13,039 nucleotides of DNA from the NCBI GenBank assembly GCA_902493615.1, contig CABUQK010000058.1, forward strand, positions 1 to 13,039, given 5' to 3'. The stretch comes from an uncultured Collinsella sp. (lineage in GTDB: Bacteria; Actinomycetota; Coriobacteriia; Coriobacteriales; Coriobacteriaceae). Below are positions 1-6,884 of the stretch, one piece after another. The position numbers and the translations under genes were made by a program. Under the pieces are notes generated by a model, which worked only from the letters and a program-made list of their open reading frames with translations, ran no database searches and was not told where the DNA came from. Within the stretch, counting starts at the first letter, position 1. The number at the start of each line of letters is the position of its first letter.

Positions 1-428
1 CTTGCCGCGGAGTTGTTCTGGCCCAGGCCGTTTTGATAGGCGCGCTCTTCTTCGTACAGGCGGCCGAGCGTGGGGGCATCGACGTTCTCGGCAAAGACCG
101 AGAACTTGCCGGCGCGCAGCTGCGGATCGATCATAAAGCGCACGAGGGGCTCGCCGACAAAGACATAGCGGCGCTTTTCGGCCTGCGCCTTCACGAACTC
201 GCGGACCTCGCGCGAAAGCTCGGGGTAGAACGGGGCGAGCATGGGATCGTCGTCGGCGGCGATAAGGATGGTATAGAGTGCCGGCGCCGTGTTGACGCCG
301 TTGATCACCAGAGTCTGATCCTCCATGTCGCGAGCGGCCTGCTTGGCAAGCTTCTTAAAGGAGAACGGGGCACGGGTGGCACCGAAGATGCCGGCCACGT
401 GGTCCTCGAAGATGTTCAGGAAGTTCAC
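1..428 (-). CDS. fhaA: FhaA-like protein, N-terminal DUF3662 domain (partial)
   Basis: The visible 142 residues begin MNFLNIFEDHVAGIFG and continue with FSFKKLAKQAARDMED, a YTILIAADDD strand and FYPELSREVREFVKAQAEKR. This pattern of helix, strand, helix and then a VRFMIDP strand matches the N-terminal DUF3662 domain of actinobacterial FhaA. In that family the N-terminal domain is joined by a disordered linker to a C-terminal FHA domain that reads phosphothreonine on kinase targets in cell-wall synthesis and division. The FHA domain itself would lie beyond the left edge, so it is not seen. The start is a GTG at 428-426 that overlaps the TGA of the upstream kinase (GTGA, 428-425), which implies translational coupling. 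In mycobacteria fhaA heads a cluster with fhaB, pstP, rodA, pbpA and pknB; the same cluster may continue leftward, but this is inference. It could also be a DUF3662 protein with a different C-terminus. Confidence 0.82.
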   Translation of the reverse strand, partial: MNFLNIFEDHVAGIFGATRAPFSFKKLAKQAARDMEDQTLVINGVNTAPALYTILIAADDDPMLAPFYPELSREVREFVKAQAEKRRYVFVGEPLVRFMIDPQLRAGKFSVFAENVDAPTLGRLYEEERAYQNGLGQNNSAA

Positions 429-2278
429 GAAAGATCACTCTCCGTATAGGTTCTTTGGTATCCGAGCAAATATAGGCATATCCCAACGATTATAGAGGAT
501 AGGATTCCCGCAACCGCCGCCTTGGCGATGAGCGCGACTGCAAGGCTGGCAATTTCCATATGGTGTGCAAGACAGGACGCCGCTGCGCAGCCGATGCCGG
601 TGACAGCGATGGCGGCGATTGCGGCAAGGTTTGAGCCCTGATCGGCACGCTTGGCATGGGCATTGAGCAGCGCGGATGACGCTGCGGCAGTTGCCGCGAC
701 CAGCCCAAAGGCAGCCCAAAGGAGCGGGTCTCCCAGCGCTGCGGCAACGTTACCGAGCCCCAGCACGCCTCCGGCTGAAAGCGCGACCGTGGCCAGACGG
801 GCAAAAAGCGCGCCCATGCCCGTTGCCGCGGCGGCGCTTGCCGGGCCGAGCCAAAATGACGCGACGCCGCCGGCGACCCCAGCTGCCAGGAAGGTATTGC
901 CGGTCAGACAGCCAAGCGCGAGTGCACAGGTGAGCGCGGCGCTCGCGGCAGCCTCGGTGCGACCCCAGGCGATCCACCAACCGGACATGGCAGCGGCAAA
1001 GATCACCGCGACCGGCAGCATCGACAGGATGCCCTGCGCCTGCATGGTGGCGTTGGCCATGAGCACCAAAAAGCCCACAGCCGAGATGGCCGAGCCGATC
1101 TGGGGGGCCAGGCCAGCCGCCGCTCCGATCGCGATAGCCGCAATGACCAGGCCGGGAAGCGTCGCGACTCCGGCCGTTTGCATCAGCAAAAAGCTAAAGG
1201 TGCCGCACGCCAGCGCCGAGATAGCGCGCATGGTGTAGTCGCGCGCATGGCTCCAGCGCGTGCCCGCCCAGCCAAGTGCGGGGTCGACCTCGATGGCTTC
1301 GTCCTCGTAGTGCGACGGCTCGATATCGTCGAGCTCCTGCTCGTCATCCGAAAGCTCGCCAACCATTTGTTCCAGGCTGCGACGGCCCTCGCGTACGCTG
1401 CCCAGACCGGCAAGGAGCTGGTCGCAAAATGCCTCGATGCTGCTGGGGCGGTCCTGCGGCATGGGGGAGAGCGCGCTCATGAGCGCGGCCTCGGCTCCCG
1501 GGGGAAAGTGCGGTATCAGCTCGCTGGGATAGGTGGCGCCGCCGATGATGCGGTCGAGCGAGTCGGCGGGCGTGGCCGCCATAAAGGGAGCGCTGCCGCA
1601 CAGGCCCTCATAGATTACACAGGCGAGGGCAAAGACATCGGCGCGCTCATCGACCGTGCCGGTCTCGATATCGAGCTGCTCGGGCGGCATGTAGCCGATG
1701 GTGCCGCCGCGCGAGCCGCCAAAGCCACCGGCGGACGACAGTCGCGCCATGCCAAAGTCGGTGAGCTTTACATTGCCCGAGTGGTCGATGAGCACGTTGG
1801 CGGGCTTAATGTCCAGGTGGAGTACGCCATTACTATGGGCGAAGGTGAGCGCCTGGCCTAGGGCATCGGCAATGGCCGCGGCCTCGTCAAAGGTAAGTGA
1901 GTGACCGTCCACGCGGTGCAAAAACTCGGCCAGCGACATGCCATCGACATATTCCATAACCAGGTAGGCATAGGCTGTGTCGTGCGTAAAGTCGATGACC
2001 TGCACGATGTTGGGATGTTGAAGCATGGCGGCAGTGTGCGCCTCGCGCAGGACATCCATGATGTCGCTGGCGGGCATGCCGACACCGTTAATAAGGGGGA
2101 TGCGCTTAATGGCGACGCGGCGGCGCAGGTGCGTGTCGCGGCAGATCTCGATGGAGCCAAAACCGCCGGTCGCAAGTGTCTCGAGCGGCTGGTACCGCTT
2201 GAGCAGCTCGCGAGAGCTGGTGCCCTCCAAAGGAACGTCCGGCGAGAACCGGGCGGTATGTTGCGAGAAAAGCGGCAT
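425..2278 (-). CDS. Membrane Ser/Thr protein kinase (PknB-type, non-RD)
   Basis: The product is a 617-residue Hanks-type Ser/Thr kinase with a cytoplasmic catalytic domain at about 28-290 and a membrane C-terminal half. Visible motifs, counted from the ATG, are a P-loop ATGGFGS (36-42, first Gly replaced by Ala), the VAIK lysine K58, a helix-C glutamate E79, catalytic loop HLDIKPAN (154-161), DFG (174-176), GTIGYMPPEQ and the DRP arginine. The HRD arginine is Leu, so this is a non-RD kinase, but the Asp, Lys and Asn needed for catalysis are present. After an acidic juxtamembrane stretch (around 305-335), residues about 348-610 are a run of Ala-rich hydrophobic segments, roughly 9-11 helices with short loops. 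There are no PASTA repeats and no extracellular domain. I chose ATG 2278 over the TTG at 2284 because GAGGG (2289-2285) is spaced six bases from it. It is coupled to the downstream FhaA-like gene by a four-base overlap, so the pair probably works as kinase and reader. Confidence 0.9.
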   Translation of the reverse strand: MPLFSQHTARFSPDVPLEGTSSRELLKRYQPLETLATGGFGSIEICRDTHLRRRVAIKRIPLINGVGMPASDIMDVLREAHTAAMLQHPNIVQVIDFTHDTAYAYLVMEYVDGMSLAEFLHRVDGHSLTFDEAAAIADALGQALTFAHSNGVLHLDIKPANVLIDHSGNVKLTDFGMARLSSAGGFGGSRGGTIGYMPPEQLDIETGTVDERADVFALACVIYEGLCGSAPFMAATPADSLDRIIGGATYPSELIPHFPPGAEAALMSALSPMPQDRPSSIEAFCDQLLAGLGSVREGRRSLEQMVGELSDDEQELDDIEPSHYEDEAIEVDPALGWAGTRWSHARDYTMRAISALACGTFSFLLMQTAGVATLPGLVIAAIAIGAAAGLAPQIGSAISAVGFLVLMANATMQAQGILSMLPVAVIFAAAMSGWWIAWGRTEAAASAALTCALALGCLTGNTFLAAGVAGGVASFWLGPASAAAATGMGALFARLATVALSAGGVLGLGNVAAALGDPLLWAAFGLVAATAAASSALLNAHAKRADQGSNLAAIAAIAVTGIGCAAASCLAHHMEIASLAVALIAKAAVAGILSSIIVGICLYLLGYQRTYTESDLS

Positions 2279-2358
2279 GGCCAACCCTCGTGCGTTTAAA
2301 GTTCGTTTGCGAGCGGCGGGCGCGGGGCCGAGCCGTTCGCGGTGGCATAGATGCTGCT

Positions 2359-2389
2359 AGTGTAGCACGCGCAGATGGGCGACATTCAA
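2359..2389 (-). promoter_or_regulatory. Candidate promoter of the kinase-fhaA operon
   Basis: On the minus strand, TTGAAT (2389-2384) is followed after 19 bases by TACACT (2364-2359), and TGC directly precedes the -10 to give an extended -10 (TGnTACACT). Transcription would start near 2352, about 75 bases before the kinase ATG. The 19-base spacer is long, so the extended -10 is the stronger evidence. A GGGTC/GACCC inverted repeat (around 2405-2416), with no T-run on the minus strand, lies between the YcxB-like stop and this promoter. Confidence 0.4.
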
Positions 2390-2426
2390 TTTAAGCTCCG
2401 TCTGGGGTCTGGACCCTGCGTCCGGC

Positions 2427-3143
2427 CTAGCGATTCTTCTTGTTCTTCTTCTGCTTGCGCTGCTTGCCCTTGGCCTCCTGGGGCTTGTCGCCCTGCTTGG
2501 CCTCGGCGGCGGCCTTCTCGGCCTTCATTTTCTTCTTCTTGGTCTCGATGCGGAGTTTTTTGTTGATGCGCGCCTTAAGGAAGGGACCGAACTGCTCGGC
2601 ATCGCCGCGGACAAAGGTGTCCTTAGGGATCGTCACGCCCTGGTCGGCGAACATGGCCACAAAGATGCGCTCGCCGTCGAGCACGTGGTCGAGCTTTTCA
2701 AACGGGAAGAACTGCGACTTGCCGCTCTTGCCCCATACCATCAGGCCGTCCTCGTTGGCGGCGACGCGGCGATAGCGGCCACCCATGGACTCGTCGGCCT
2801 CAACGGCGTCGATAAAGTCGCGGGCGAGGGTGTGGTGCAGGTTTTTGCTCCACCAGGCCAAAAAGGCGCCGAACACGATCAGGACGACGCCAAACTTGAT
2901 CCAGTTGCCGCCGGCTACCAGCATGCCGATGCCGATGAGCGCGGCAATTGCCGCGGCGACATACAGCGAGCCGCGACGCCTGGGCGAGGCGACCAGGCGG
3001 GCGAAGTCGGTGACCAGGTCGTTTTCGTACTGGTACTCGTTGAGGTACAGGATGCCGTCGTCGGCTGCGGCCTGCTCCTCGAGCGCGACCTCGACCTGGT
3101 CGGCTGCTTCGGAGGGGACGAGGTTGCTCTCTGCGTCTGCCAT
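2427..3143 (-). CDS. YcxB-like membrane protein with Lys-rich tail
   Basis: The 238-residue protein has an N-terminal acidic region containing LYLNEYQYENDLVTDFARLV. Two adjacent transmembrane helices follow (about 59-78 and 81-98). A soluble domain at about 103-195 has the strand-rich pattern EDGLMVWGKSGKSQFFPFEKLDHV and then IFVAMFADQGVTIPKDTFVRG. This layout, two helices and then a small domain reading like a degenerate PH fold, is that of the YcxB-like family, whose function is not known. The C-terminus (about 196-238) is almost entirely Lys, Ala, Glu and Gln, ending KQKKNKKNR, and could bind nucleic acid or acidic lipid. The ATG at 3143 has AGGAG (3158-3154) ten bases upstream; the open frame extends further upstream but reads into the dnaX promoter region. 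It is divergent from dnaX. The family call rests on pattern recognition only. Confidence 0.7.
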   Translation of the reverse strand: MADAESNLVPSEAADQVEVALEEQAAADDGILYLNEYQYENDLVTDFARLVASPRRRGSLYVAAAIAALIGIGMLVAGGNWIKFGVVLIVFGAFLAWWSKNLHHTLARDFIDAVEADESMGGRYRRVAANEDGLMVWGKSGKSQFFPFEKLDHVLDGERIFVAMFADQGVTIPKDTFVRGDAEQFGPFLKARINKKLRIETKKKKMKAEKAAAEAKQGDKPQEAKGKQRKQKKNKKNR

Positions 3144-3258
3144 GCTCTTTGGACTCCTATCGCGGCGGGCTCGCCGTACGGGTATTATGGAATGCAGTAT
3201 GCCGTGCGACCGCATGGCCGCCGCGGCAACAAGACTCAGTATACCCGGGGGAGCACCC
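3144..3258. promoter_or_regulatory. Divergent promoter region, YcxB-like gene / dnaX
   Basis: This 115-base gap must hold start signals for both genes. A plus-strand TATTAT (3183-3188) is a good -10 for dnaX and would give a leader of about 65 bases. The overlapping minus-strand CATAAT (3189-3184) could serve the YcxB-like gene. No convincing -35 was found for either. If both -10s are used, the two promoters exclude one another. CAGTAT(G/A)CC occurs twice, at 3195-3203 and 3237-3245, 42 bases apart. Confidence 0.3.
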
Positions 3259-5715
3259 ATGGAATCGTTGTACCGAAAGTATCGCCCGCTCACCTTCGAC
3301 TCCGTGGTGGGCCAGCAGCATATCGTCTCGACGCTCGAGCACGCCATCACCGAGGGGCGCCTGTCCCACGCCTACCTGTTCTGCGGACCGCGCGGCACGG
3401 GCAAGACCACCATGGCGCGCATCCTGGCCAAGGCGCTGCTGTGCCGCAATGCGGAGGCGGCGCGCGCCGAGGGTGCAAGCGGCTGCATGCCCGACGGTAC
3501 TTGCGAGGAGTGCGAGCTCATTGCCGAGGGTAACCACCCCGATGTCTACGAGCTCGATGCCGCCTCCCGCACGGGCGTGGACAATGTGCGCGAGGAAATC
3601 ATCAACTCCGTCAACTTTGCCCCGGTGCGCGGCAAGTACAAGATTTATATCATCGACGAGGTCCACATGCTCACAACGGCGGCGTTTAACGCGCTGCTCA
3701 AGACGCTCGAGGAGCCGCCGGCACACGTGATCTTTGTGCTGTGCACCACCGACCCGCAAAAGATTCTGGAGACCATTCTCTCACGCTGCCAGCGCTTCGA
3801 TTTCCACCGCATCGGCAACGAGGATATCGAGCGTCGCCTGGCATACGCGTGCGAGCAGGAGGGCTTCGATTACGACGATGAGGCGCTGGCTATCGTGGCG
3901 CGCCATGCCAAGGGCGGCATGCGCGACGCGTTGTCCACGCTGGAGCAGCTGAGCGTCTTTGGCAACGGTTCTGTGCATGCGGACGACGCCCGCTCGCTTT
4001 TAGGTGAGGTTTCGGACCAGATTTTGGGCGAGTTTTCCCGCGCCATTGCCGATCGCGATGTTGCCGAGCTGTATGGGCTTATTCGCGCGCAGGTCGAGGA
4101 AGGTAACGATCTGCTGGAGCTGACGCGCGACCTGGTGGCGCACGTGCGCGACGTGTATGTTGCCTGCGTTGCCGGTGCCCGTGCCGAGTTGTTTGAGGGC
4201 GGCTCCGAGCAGGCCGAGGCGCTTGCTGCCGAGGCCGCTGCCTTTGGCGAGCATCCTGCCGACCGCCTGGCTCGTGTGCTGACAGTGCTCGACGATGCCG
4301 CACTGGAGATAAGGGGCGCGAGCGACGTGCGCCTGGTGCTCGAGATTGCCTGCACGCGTCTGGCGCGTCCCGAGGCTGATTTAACGATTGAGGCATTGGC
4401 CGAGCGCGTGGCACGTCTGGAGGCCATGGTTGCCAACGGCGCCGTGCCGGCGAGCGTGGCTGCTGCTCAGGCCGCCGCGCCTGCAGCATCCGTACCCGCT
4501 GCTGCCCAACAGCCGACGCTCATTTCGGGCGCCCGTGCTGCCGCTCCGGCGGCATCCGCTGCCCCTGCTGCTACGTCCGCGCGCCAGGGTGGCATGCCTT
4601 GGGACCGCGGAGCTGCTGTTCCGACTGCCCAGCCTGCGCCCCGTTCTGCGTCCGTGTCAGCCTCCAAGCCTGCAGCGCCTGCGTCTCAGCCCGTTGCGGC
4701 CCCCGCGCCTGCCACCGCTCCGGCACCTAAGCCCCAGTCCAACAACGCCGCCCAGGTTGCCGCCGCCGGTGCCGCCGAGACGCCCGCGGTCGAGGATGCC
4801 GGAGAGCTGCAGCGCAAATGGGCCGAGGTTGTCGAGCGTGTCAAGGCGCGTCAGGCTTCCTACGCAGGGCTTTTGCTCAACGCCCGCGCCACGGCCGACG
4901 ACGGCTCCAAGCTCACGGTCTCGTTCCCCGCGGGTTCGACTTTTGCCATTAAGATGCTCGGTCGCGCCGATACGCAGTCGGTGGTCCTGCCGACGGTCTG
5001 CGCGGTCTTCGGTCGTCGTGCCGTCGACTATGTCCTGGATGGGGGTGGCACGCCGGCTCCTCAACATGAGGAGCATTCTCCATCTGCACGGGCTGCGGCA
5101 TCTGCGGACCCGCAACCCGTGTCCTCGGTGCCCCCTGCATCCTCGAGCGCCAGCGCGACGCAGCCAAAAGCGGCGCCGGTAGCGGCACCGACCCCGTCGG
5201 CGCCTGAACCCGCTGCGCCCAAACCGGCTGCTCCGATCCCCGCGCCCAAGCCCGTCTCGCCCGCGCCCAAGTCGTCTGACCTGGGCAAAGCCCCCTGGCT
5301 ACGCTCCGACAACCCCGCCGGCGCTCCTGCCACGGGTAAGCTCCCGACCGAGCCCGCACCTCGTGCGCCCGAGCGCTCGGCTGCCCCCAAGGCTCAGCCT
5401 GTCGCGCAGTCCGCGCCGTGGGAATCCGAGCAGGTGCCCTACGACGACGCTATGGTCGGCGGCTTCGCTGTCGATGCGAGCGGGGACGATCTGCCTCCGT
5501 TCGACGTGCCGGGTGCGGCGTCCGCGCCCAAGTCCGCTGCAACTGCCCCCAAAGAGGAGGGCGCTCCTGCAGCTCCCTGGGAGTCCAACCCCGGTGCGGG
5601 CAGCCCCTTCGGCCATCAGGGTGCAGCCCCGAGCATTCCGCAGACCGAGGACGAGGCCAAAGCCCTCATCCGCAACGTCTTCGGCCAGGCCACCATCTTC
5701 AAACCGGTGGAGTAG
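3259..5715 (+). CDS. dnaX: DNA polymerase III subunit tau (clamp loader)
   Basis: This is the clamp-loader ATPase subunit that loads the sliding clamp and ties polymerase cores into the replisome. At 818 residues it is long for the family. The start MESLYRKYRP is typical, with GGAG five bases upstream of the ATG. The AAA+ core shows Walker A GPRGTGKTT (43-51), four zinc-binding cysteines (62, 76, 82, 85), Walker B IYIIDEVH (129-136), a sensor region CTTDP and the SRC motif with its arginine finger (R176). The collar domain runs to about 375. A short helical piece (IEALAERVARLEAMV) and an Ala/Pro-rich linker lead to a folded tau C-terminal domain at 515-594 (ELQRKWAEVVERVKARQ...). A second disordered Ala/Pro stretch contains repeated PW motifs and acidic PYDD and DDLPPF motifs. 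The protein ends in an EAKALIRNVFG tail. No slippery heptamer for a gamma product was seen. It is convergent with the next gene after 21 bases. Confidence 0.97.
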   Translation: MESLYRKYRPLTFDSVVGQQHIVSTLEHAITEGRLSHAYLFCGPRGTGKTTMARILAKALLCRNAEAARAEGASGCMPDGTCEECELIAEGNHPDVYELDAASRTGVDNVREEIINSVNFAPVRGKYKIYIIDEVHMLTTAAFNALLKTLEEPPAHVIFVLCTTDPQKILETILSRCQRFDFHRIGNEDIERRLAYACEQEGFDYDDEALAIVARHAKGGMRDALSTLEQLSVFGNGSVHADDARSLLGEVSDQILGEFSRAIADRDVAELYGLIRAQVEEGNDLLELTRDLVAHVRDVYVACVAGARAELFEGGSEQAEALAAEAAAFGEHPADRLARVLTVLDDAALEIRGASDVRLVLEIACTRLARPEADLTIEALAERVARLEAMVANGAVPASVAAAQAAAPAASVPAAAQQPTLISGARAAAPAASAAPAATSARQGGMPWDRGAAVPTAQPAPRSASVSASKPAAPASQPVAAPAPATAPAPKPQSNNAAQVAAAGAAETPAVEDAGELQRKWAEVVERVKARQASYAGLLLNARATADDGSKLTVSFPAGSTFAIKMLGRADTQSVVLPTVCAVFGRRAVDYVLDGGGTPAPQHEEHSPSARAAASADPQPVSSVPPASSSASATQPKAAPVAAPTPSAPEPAAPKPAAPIPAPKPVSPAPKSSDLGKAPWLRSDNPAGAPATGKLPTEPAPRAPERSAAPKAQPVAQSAPWESEQVPYDDAMVGGFAVDASGDDLPPFDVPGAASAPKSAATAPKEEGAPAAPWESNPGAGSPFGHQGAAPSIPQTEDEAKALIRNVFGQATIFKPVE

Positions 5716-5736
5716 CTGCGCAGGCGGGTATACTGC

Positions 5737-6210
5737 TCAAGAAGAGAACCCTTTGCCCGGGCGCATCTGTATTTCGGACATGTGCAACGTGGTGCCGCGT
5801 ATCTCGCATTCGAGCAGGCAGGTACGCGACGGTCGGCCTAGGATGCTGAGGTCGATACGATACGCCGCATAGCTGTCCGTGTACTCGACTTGCTCGGCGT
5901 TGAGGGTTGCTCCGATTGTCAAGAAAGCGCCTGGTTCGGCATCGACAATCTTGGAGTCCTTTATCTTGACCTTGAACTCTTGGTAGAGGGACGGGCTGTT
6001 GTAGTAAACGGTTCGGGTTCCGTCGGTGCACTCATCGGTCGTCTCCCATTTGACGACGGGCTGGTCCGAGCTGGCTATCAGCAGCTCTGCTCCAAAGGCT
6101 ATAGCATGGGTGATGACAACCAGCAATGTCCAGCCGACAAAGAGATAGAGAACCGCATATGCAACGGGGTGTTTTGAGCGGATGTTTTGGAGCGCGTCGG
6201 GGGCATTCAT
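5737..6210 (-). CDS. Hypothetical single-pass membrane protein
   Basis: The 157-residue protein has a short cytoplasmic N-terminus (MNAPDALQNIRSKHP), one hydrophobic helix (about 16-46, AVLYLFVGWTLLVVITHAIAFG at its core) and a predicted external domain of about 110 residues. The external part is strand-like, with WETTDECTDGTRTVYYNSPS, FKVKIKDSKIVDAEPG and YAAYRIDLSILG, and has three cysteines (61, 131, 135). I do not recognise the family. The ATG has an excellent GGAGGTG (6221-6215) and a perfect TATAAT upstream. The gene lies between dnaX and ybaB on the opposite strand, which breaks a widely conserved block. Hand counts over several 60-base lines give about 47-58% GC, clearly below dnaX, so it may be a later insertion. 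It is convergent with dnaX with a 21-base gap and no clear terminator. A function cannot be assigned. Confidence 0.78.
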   Translation of the reverse strand: MNAPDALQNIRSKHPVAYAVLYLFVGWTLLVVITHAIAFGAELLIASSDQPVVKWETTDECTDGTRTVYYNSPSLYQEFKVKIKDSKIVDAEPGAFLTIGATLNAEQVEYTDSYAAYRIDLSILGRPSRTCLLECEIRGTTLHMSEIQMRPGKGFSS

Positions 6211-6244
6211 GGGGCACCTCCAAATTGCTATCTATGACAATCAA

Positions 6245-6250
6245 ATTATA
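6245..6250 (-). promoter_or_regulatory. -10 element of the 157-aa membrane protein gene
   Basis: The minus strand reads a perfect TATAAT (6250-6245), which puts the transcript start near 6238 and leaves a short leader of about 28 bases before the ATG at 6210. No matching -35 is seen 16-18 bases upstream, where the sequence is GC-rich, so an activator may be needed. Confidence 0.5.
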
Positions 6251-6353
6251 CCCTGCCGCCATGTGCGCCGCCTCGAGTAGTGGCTCGGCATTTAGCCATT
6301 TAGTGGTACGCGGAAAATGTCGGATTCCGGCTCTACAAGATTTAGCTTTCAAT

Positions 6354-6388
6354 ATTATGCAGATGCGAATTATTCAACTTTGCATAAT
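6354..6388. repeat. Inverted repeat in AT-rich island, operator-like
   Basis: ATTATGCA (6354-6361) and TGCATAAT (6381-6388) are perfect 8-base inverted arms around a 19-base centre. The centre holds the small odd palindrome GAATTATTC (6367-6375). The surrounding 60-base lines are only about 42-45% GC. It lies between the divergent 157-aa gene and ybaB, so it could be an operator for either. The half-sites faintly resemble ArgR boxes, but the spacing does not fit the usual form. Confidence 0.4.
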
Positions 6389-6393
6389 CTTTG

Positions 6394-6479
6394 GGCGCGG
6401 CTTGCACTCCAGGACATGTATATCGACTGAGGTAGTGTGTCCGCCCCGCTTGCTTGCCCCGCGCCGTGGTACGATTTTT
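6394..6479 (+). other. Nested stem region ahead of ybaB
   Basis: GGCGCGG (6394-6400) can pair with CCGCGCC (6459-6465), enclosing a second pair GGACA (6412-6416) with TGTCC (6438-6442). Nine bases after the outer stem comes TTTTT (6475-6479). A transcript starting upstream, for example at the CATAAT at 6383-6388, would carry this structure as a leader. The arms are long-range and could pair by chance in GC-rich DNA. It does not contain the SRP RNA domain sequence, although that RNA gene is often found beside dnaX. Confidence 0.25.
6467..6475 (+). promoter_or_regulatory. Candidate extended -10 promoter for ybaB-recR
   Basis: TGgTACGAT (6467-6475) is an extended -10 and would start transcription near 6482, about 70 bases ahead of the ybaB ATG. 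A TTGCTT at 6450-6455 is only 14 bases upstream, too close to be an ordinary -35. Confidence 0.35.
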
Positions 6480-6550
6480 GAGTTTGAAAGTCCCGCCGTG
6501 CTCCGACTGCCCTTGCAGCTTGTCGCGCGGCCGCACGTAAAGGAGCCATC

Positions 6551-6871
6551 ATGGCCGGTATGAACATGCAGCAGATGATGAAGCAGGCTCGCAAGATGCA
6601 GGAGCAGCTTGCCGCCGCGCAGGAGAATCTCAAGTCCCAGACCGTCGACGCCTCTGCCGGCGGCGGCATGGTCAAGGTGACCGTTAACGGCGAGATGGAG
6701 CTCGTCAACCTCACCATCGATCCCGATGCCCTCGATCCCGAGGACGTCGATATGCTGCAGGACATGATCATGGCTGCCGTCAACGAGGCCGTCCGCGGCG
6801 TCAACGAGCTCGCCAACAAGCAGATGGGCGCCATCACCGGCGGCCTCAACATCCCGGGCATGCCGTTCTAA
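6551..6871 (+). CDS. ybaB: YbaB/EbfC nucleoid-associated protein
   Basis: The 106-residue protein has the standard length and layout of the YbaB/EbfC family: an N-terminal helix MQQMMKQARKMQEQLAAAQENL, a central sheet TVDASAGGGMVKVTVNGEMELVNLTIDPD, and a C-terminal helix DMLQDMIMAAVNEAVRGVNEL. It ends in the Gly/Met-rich tail GGLNIPGMPF. Family members form dimers that bind DNA and are part of the nucleoid; a role with RecR in recombination has been proposed from gene order. AGGAG sits five bases before the ATG. recR follows after 13 bases, so the two are almost certainly one transcript. Codon use is strongly biased toward C- and G-ending codons, as expected for an abundant protein. Confidence 0.95.
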   Translation: MAGMNMQQMMKQARKMQEQLAAAQENLKSQTVDASAGGGMVKVTVNGEMELVNLTIDPDALDPEDVDMLQDMIMAAVNEAVRGVNELANKQMGAITGGLNIPGMPF

Positions 6872-6884
6872 GACACACATATAT

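Noticed and set aside
742..748. DDLPPF in DnaX (residue numbers) as a true SSB-type tail
   Set aside because: SSB tails act through a free C-terminus, while this motif is about 70 residues from the end. It is kept only as a possible linear motif.
1178..1861. Plus-strand open frame of 227 codons antisense to the first kinase
   Set aside because: The kinase reading has all catalytic motifs on the other strand; this frame has none.
2785..3258. Open frame upstream of and in phase with the dnaX start
   Set aside because: It would extend DnaX by 158 residues unlike any DnaX N-terminus and is antisense to the YcxB-like gene. MESLYRKYRP with GGAG before the ATG at 3259 is the family start.
3259..5715. 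Programmed frameshift in dnaX making a gamma subunit
   Set aside because: No A-rich slippery heptamer was seen in the gene; short AAAA runs lack the needed pattern.
6211..6550. SRP RNA gene near dnaX
   Set aside because: The conserved domain with the GGAAG and AGCA sequences is absent here; a GGAAGCAACAG near 11737 also lacks the rest of the domain.
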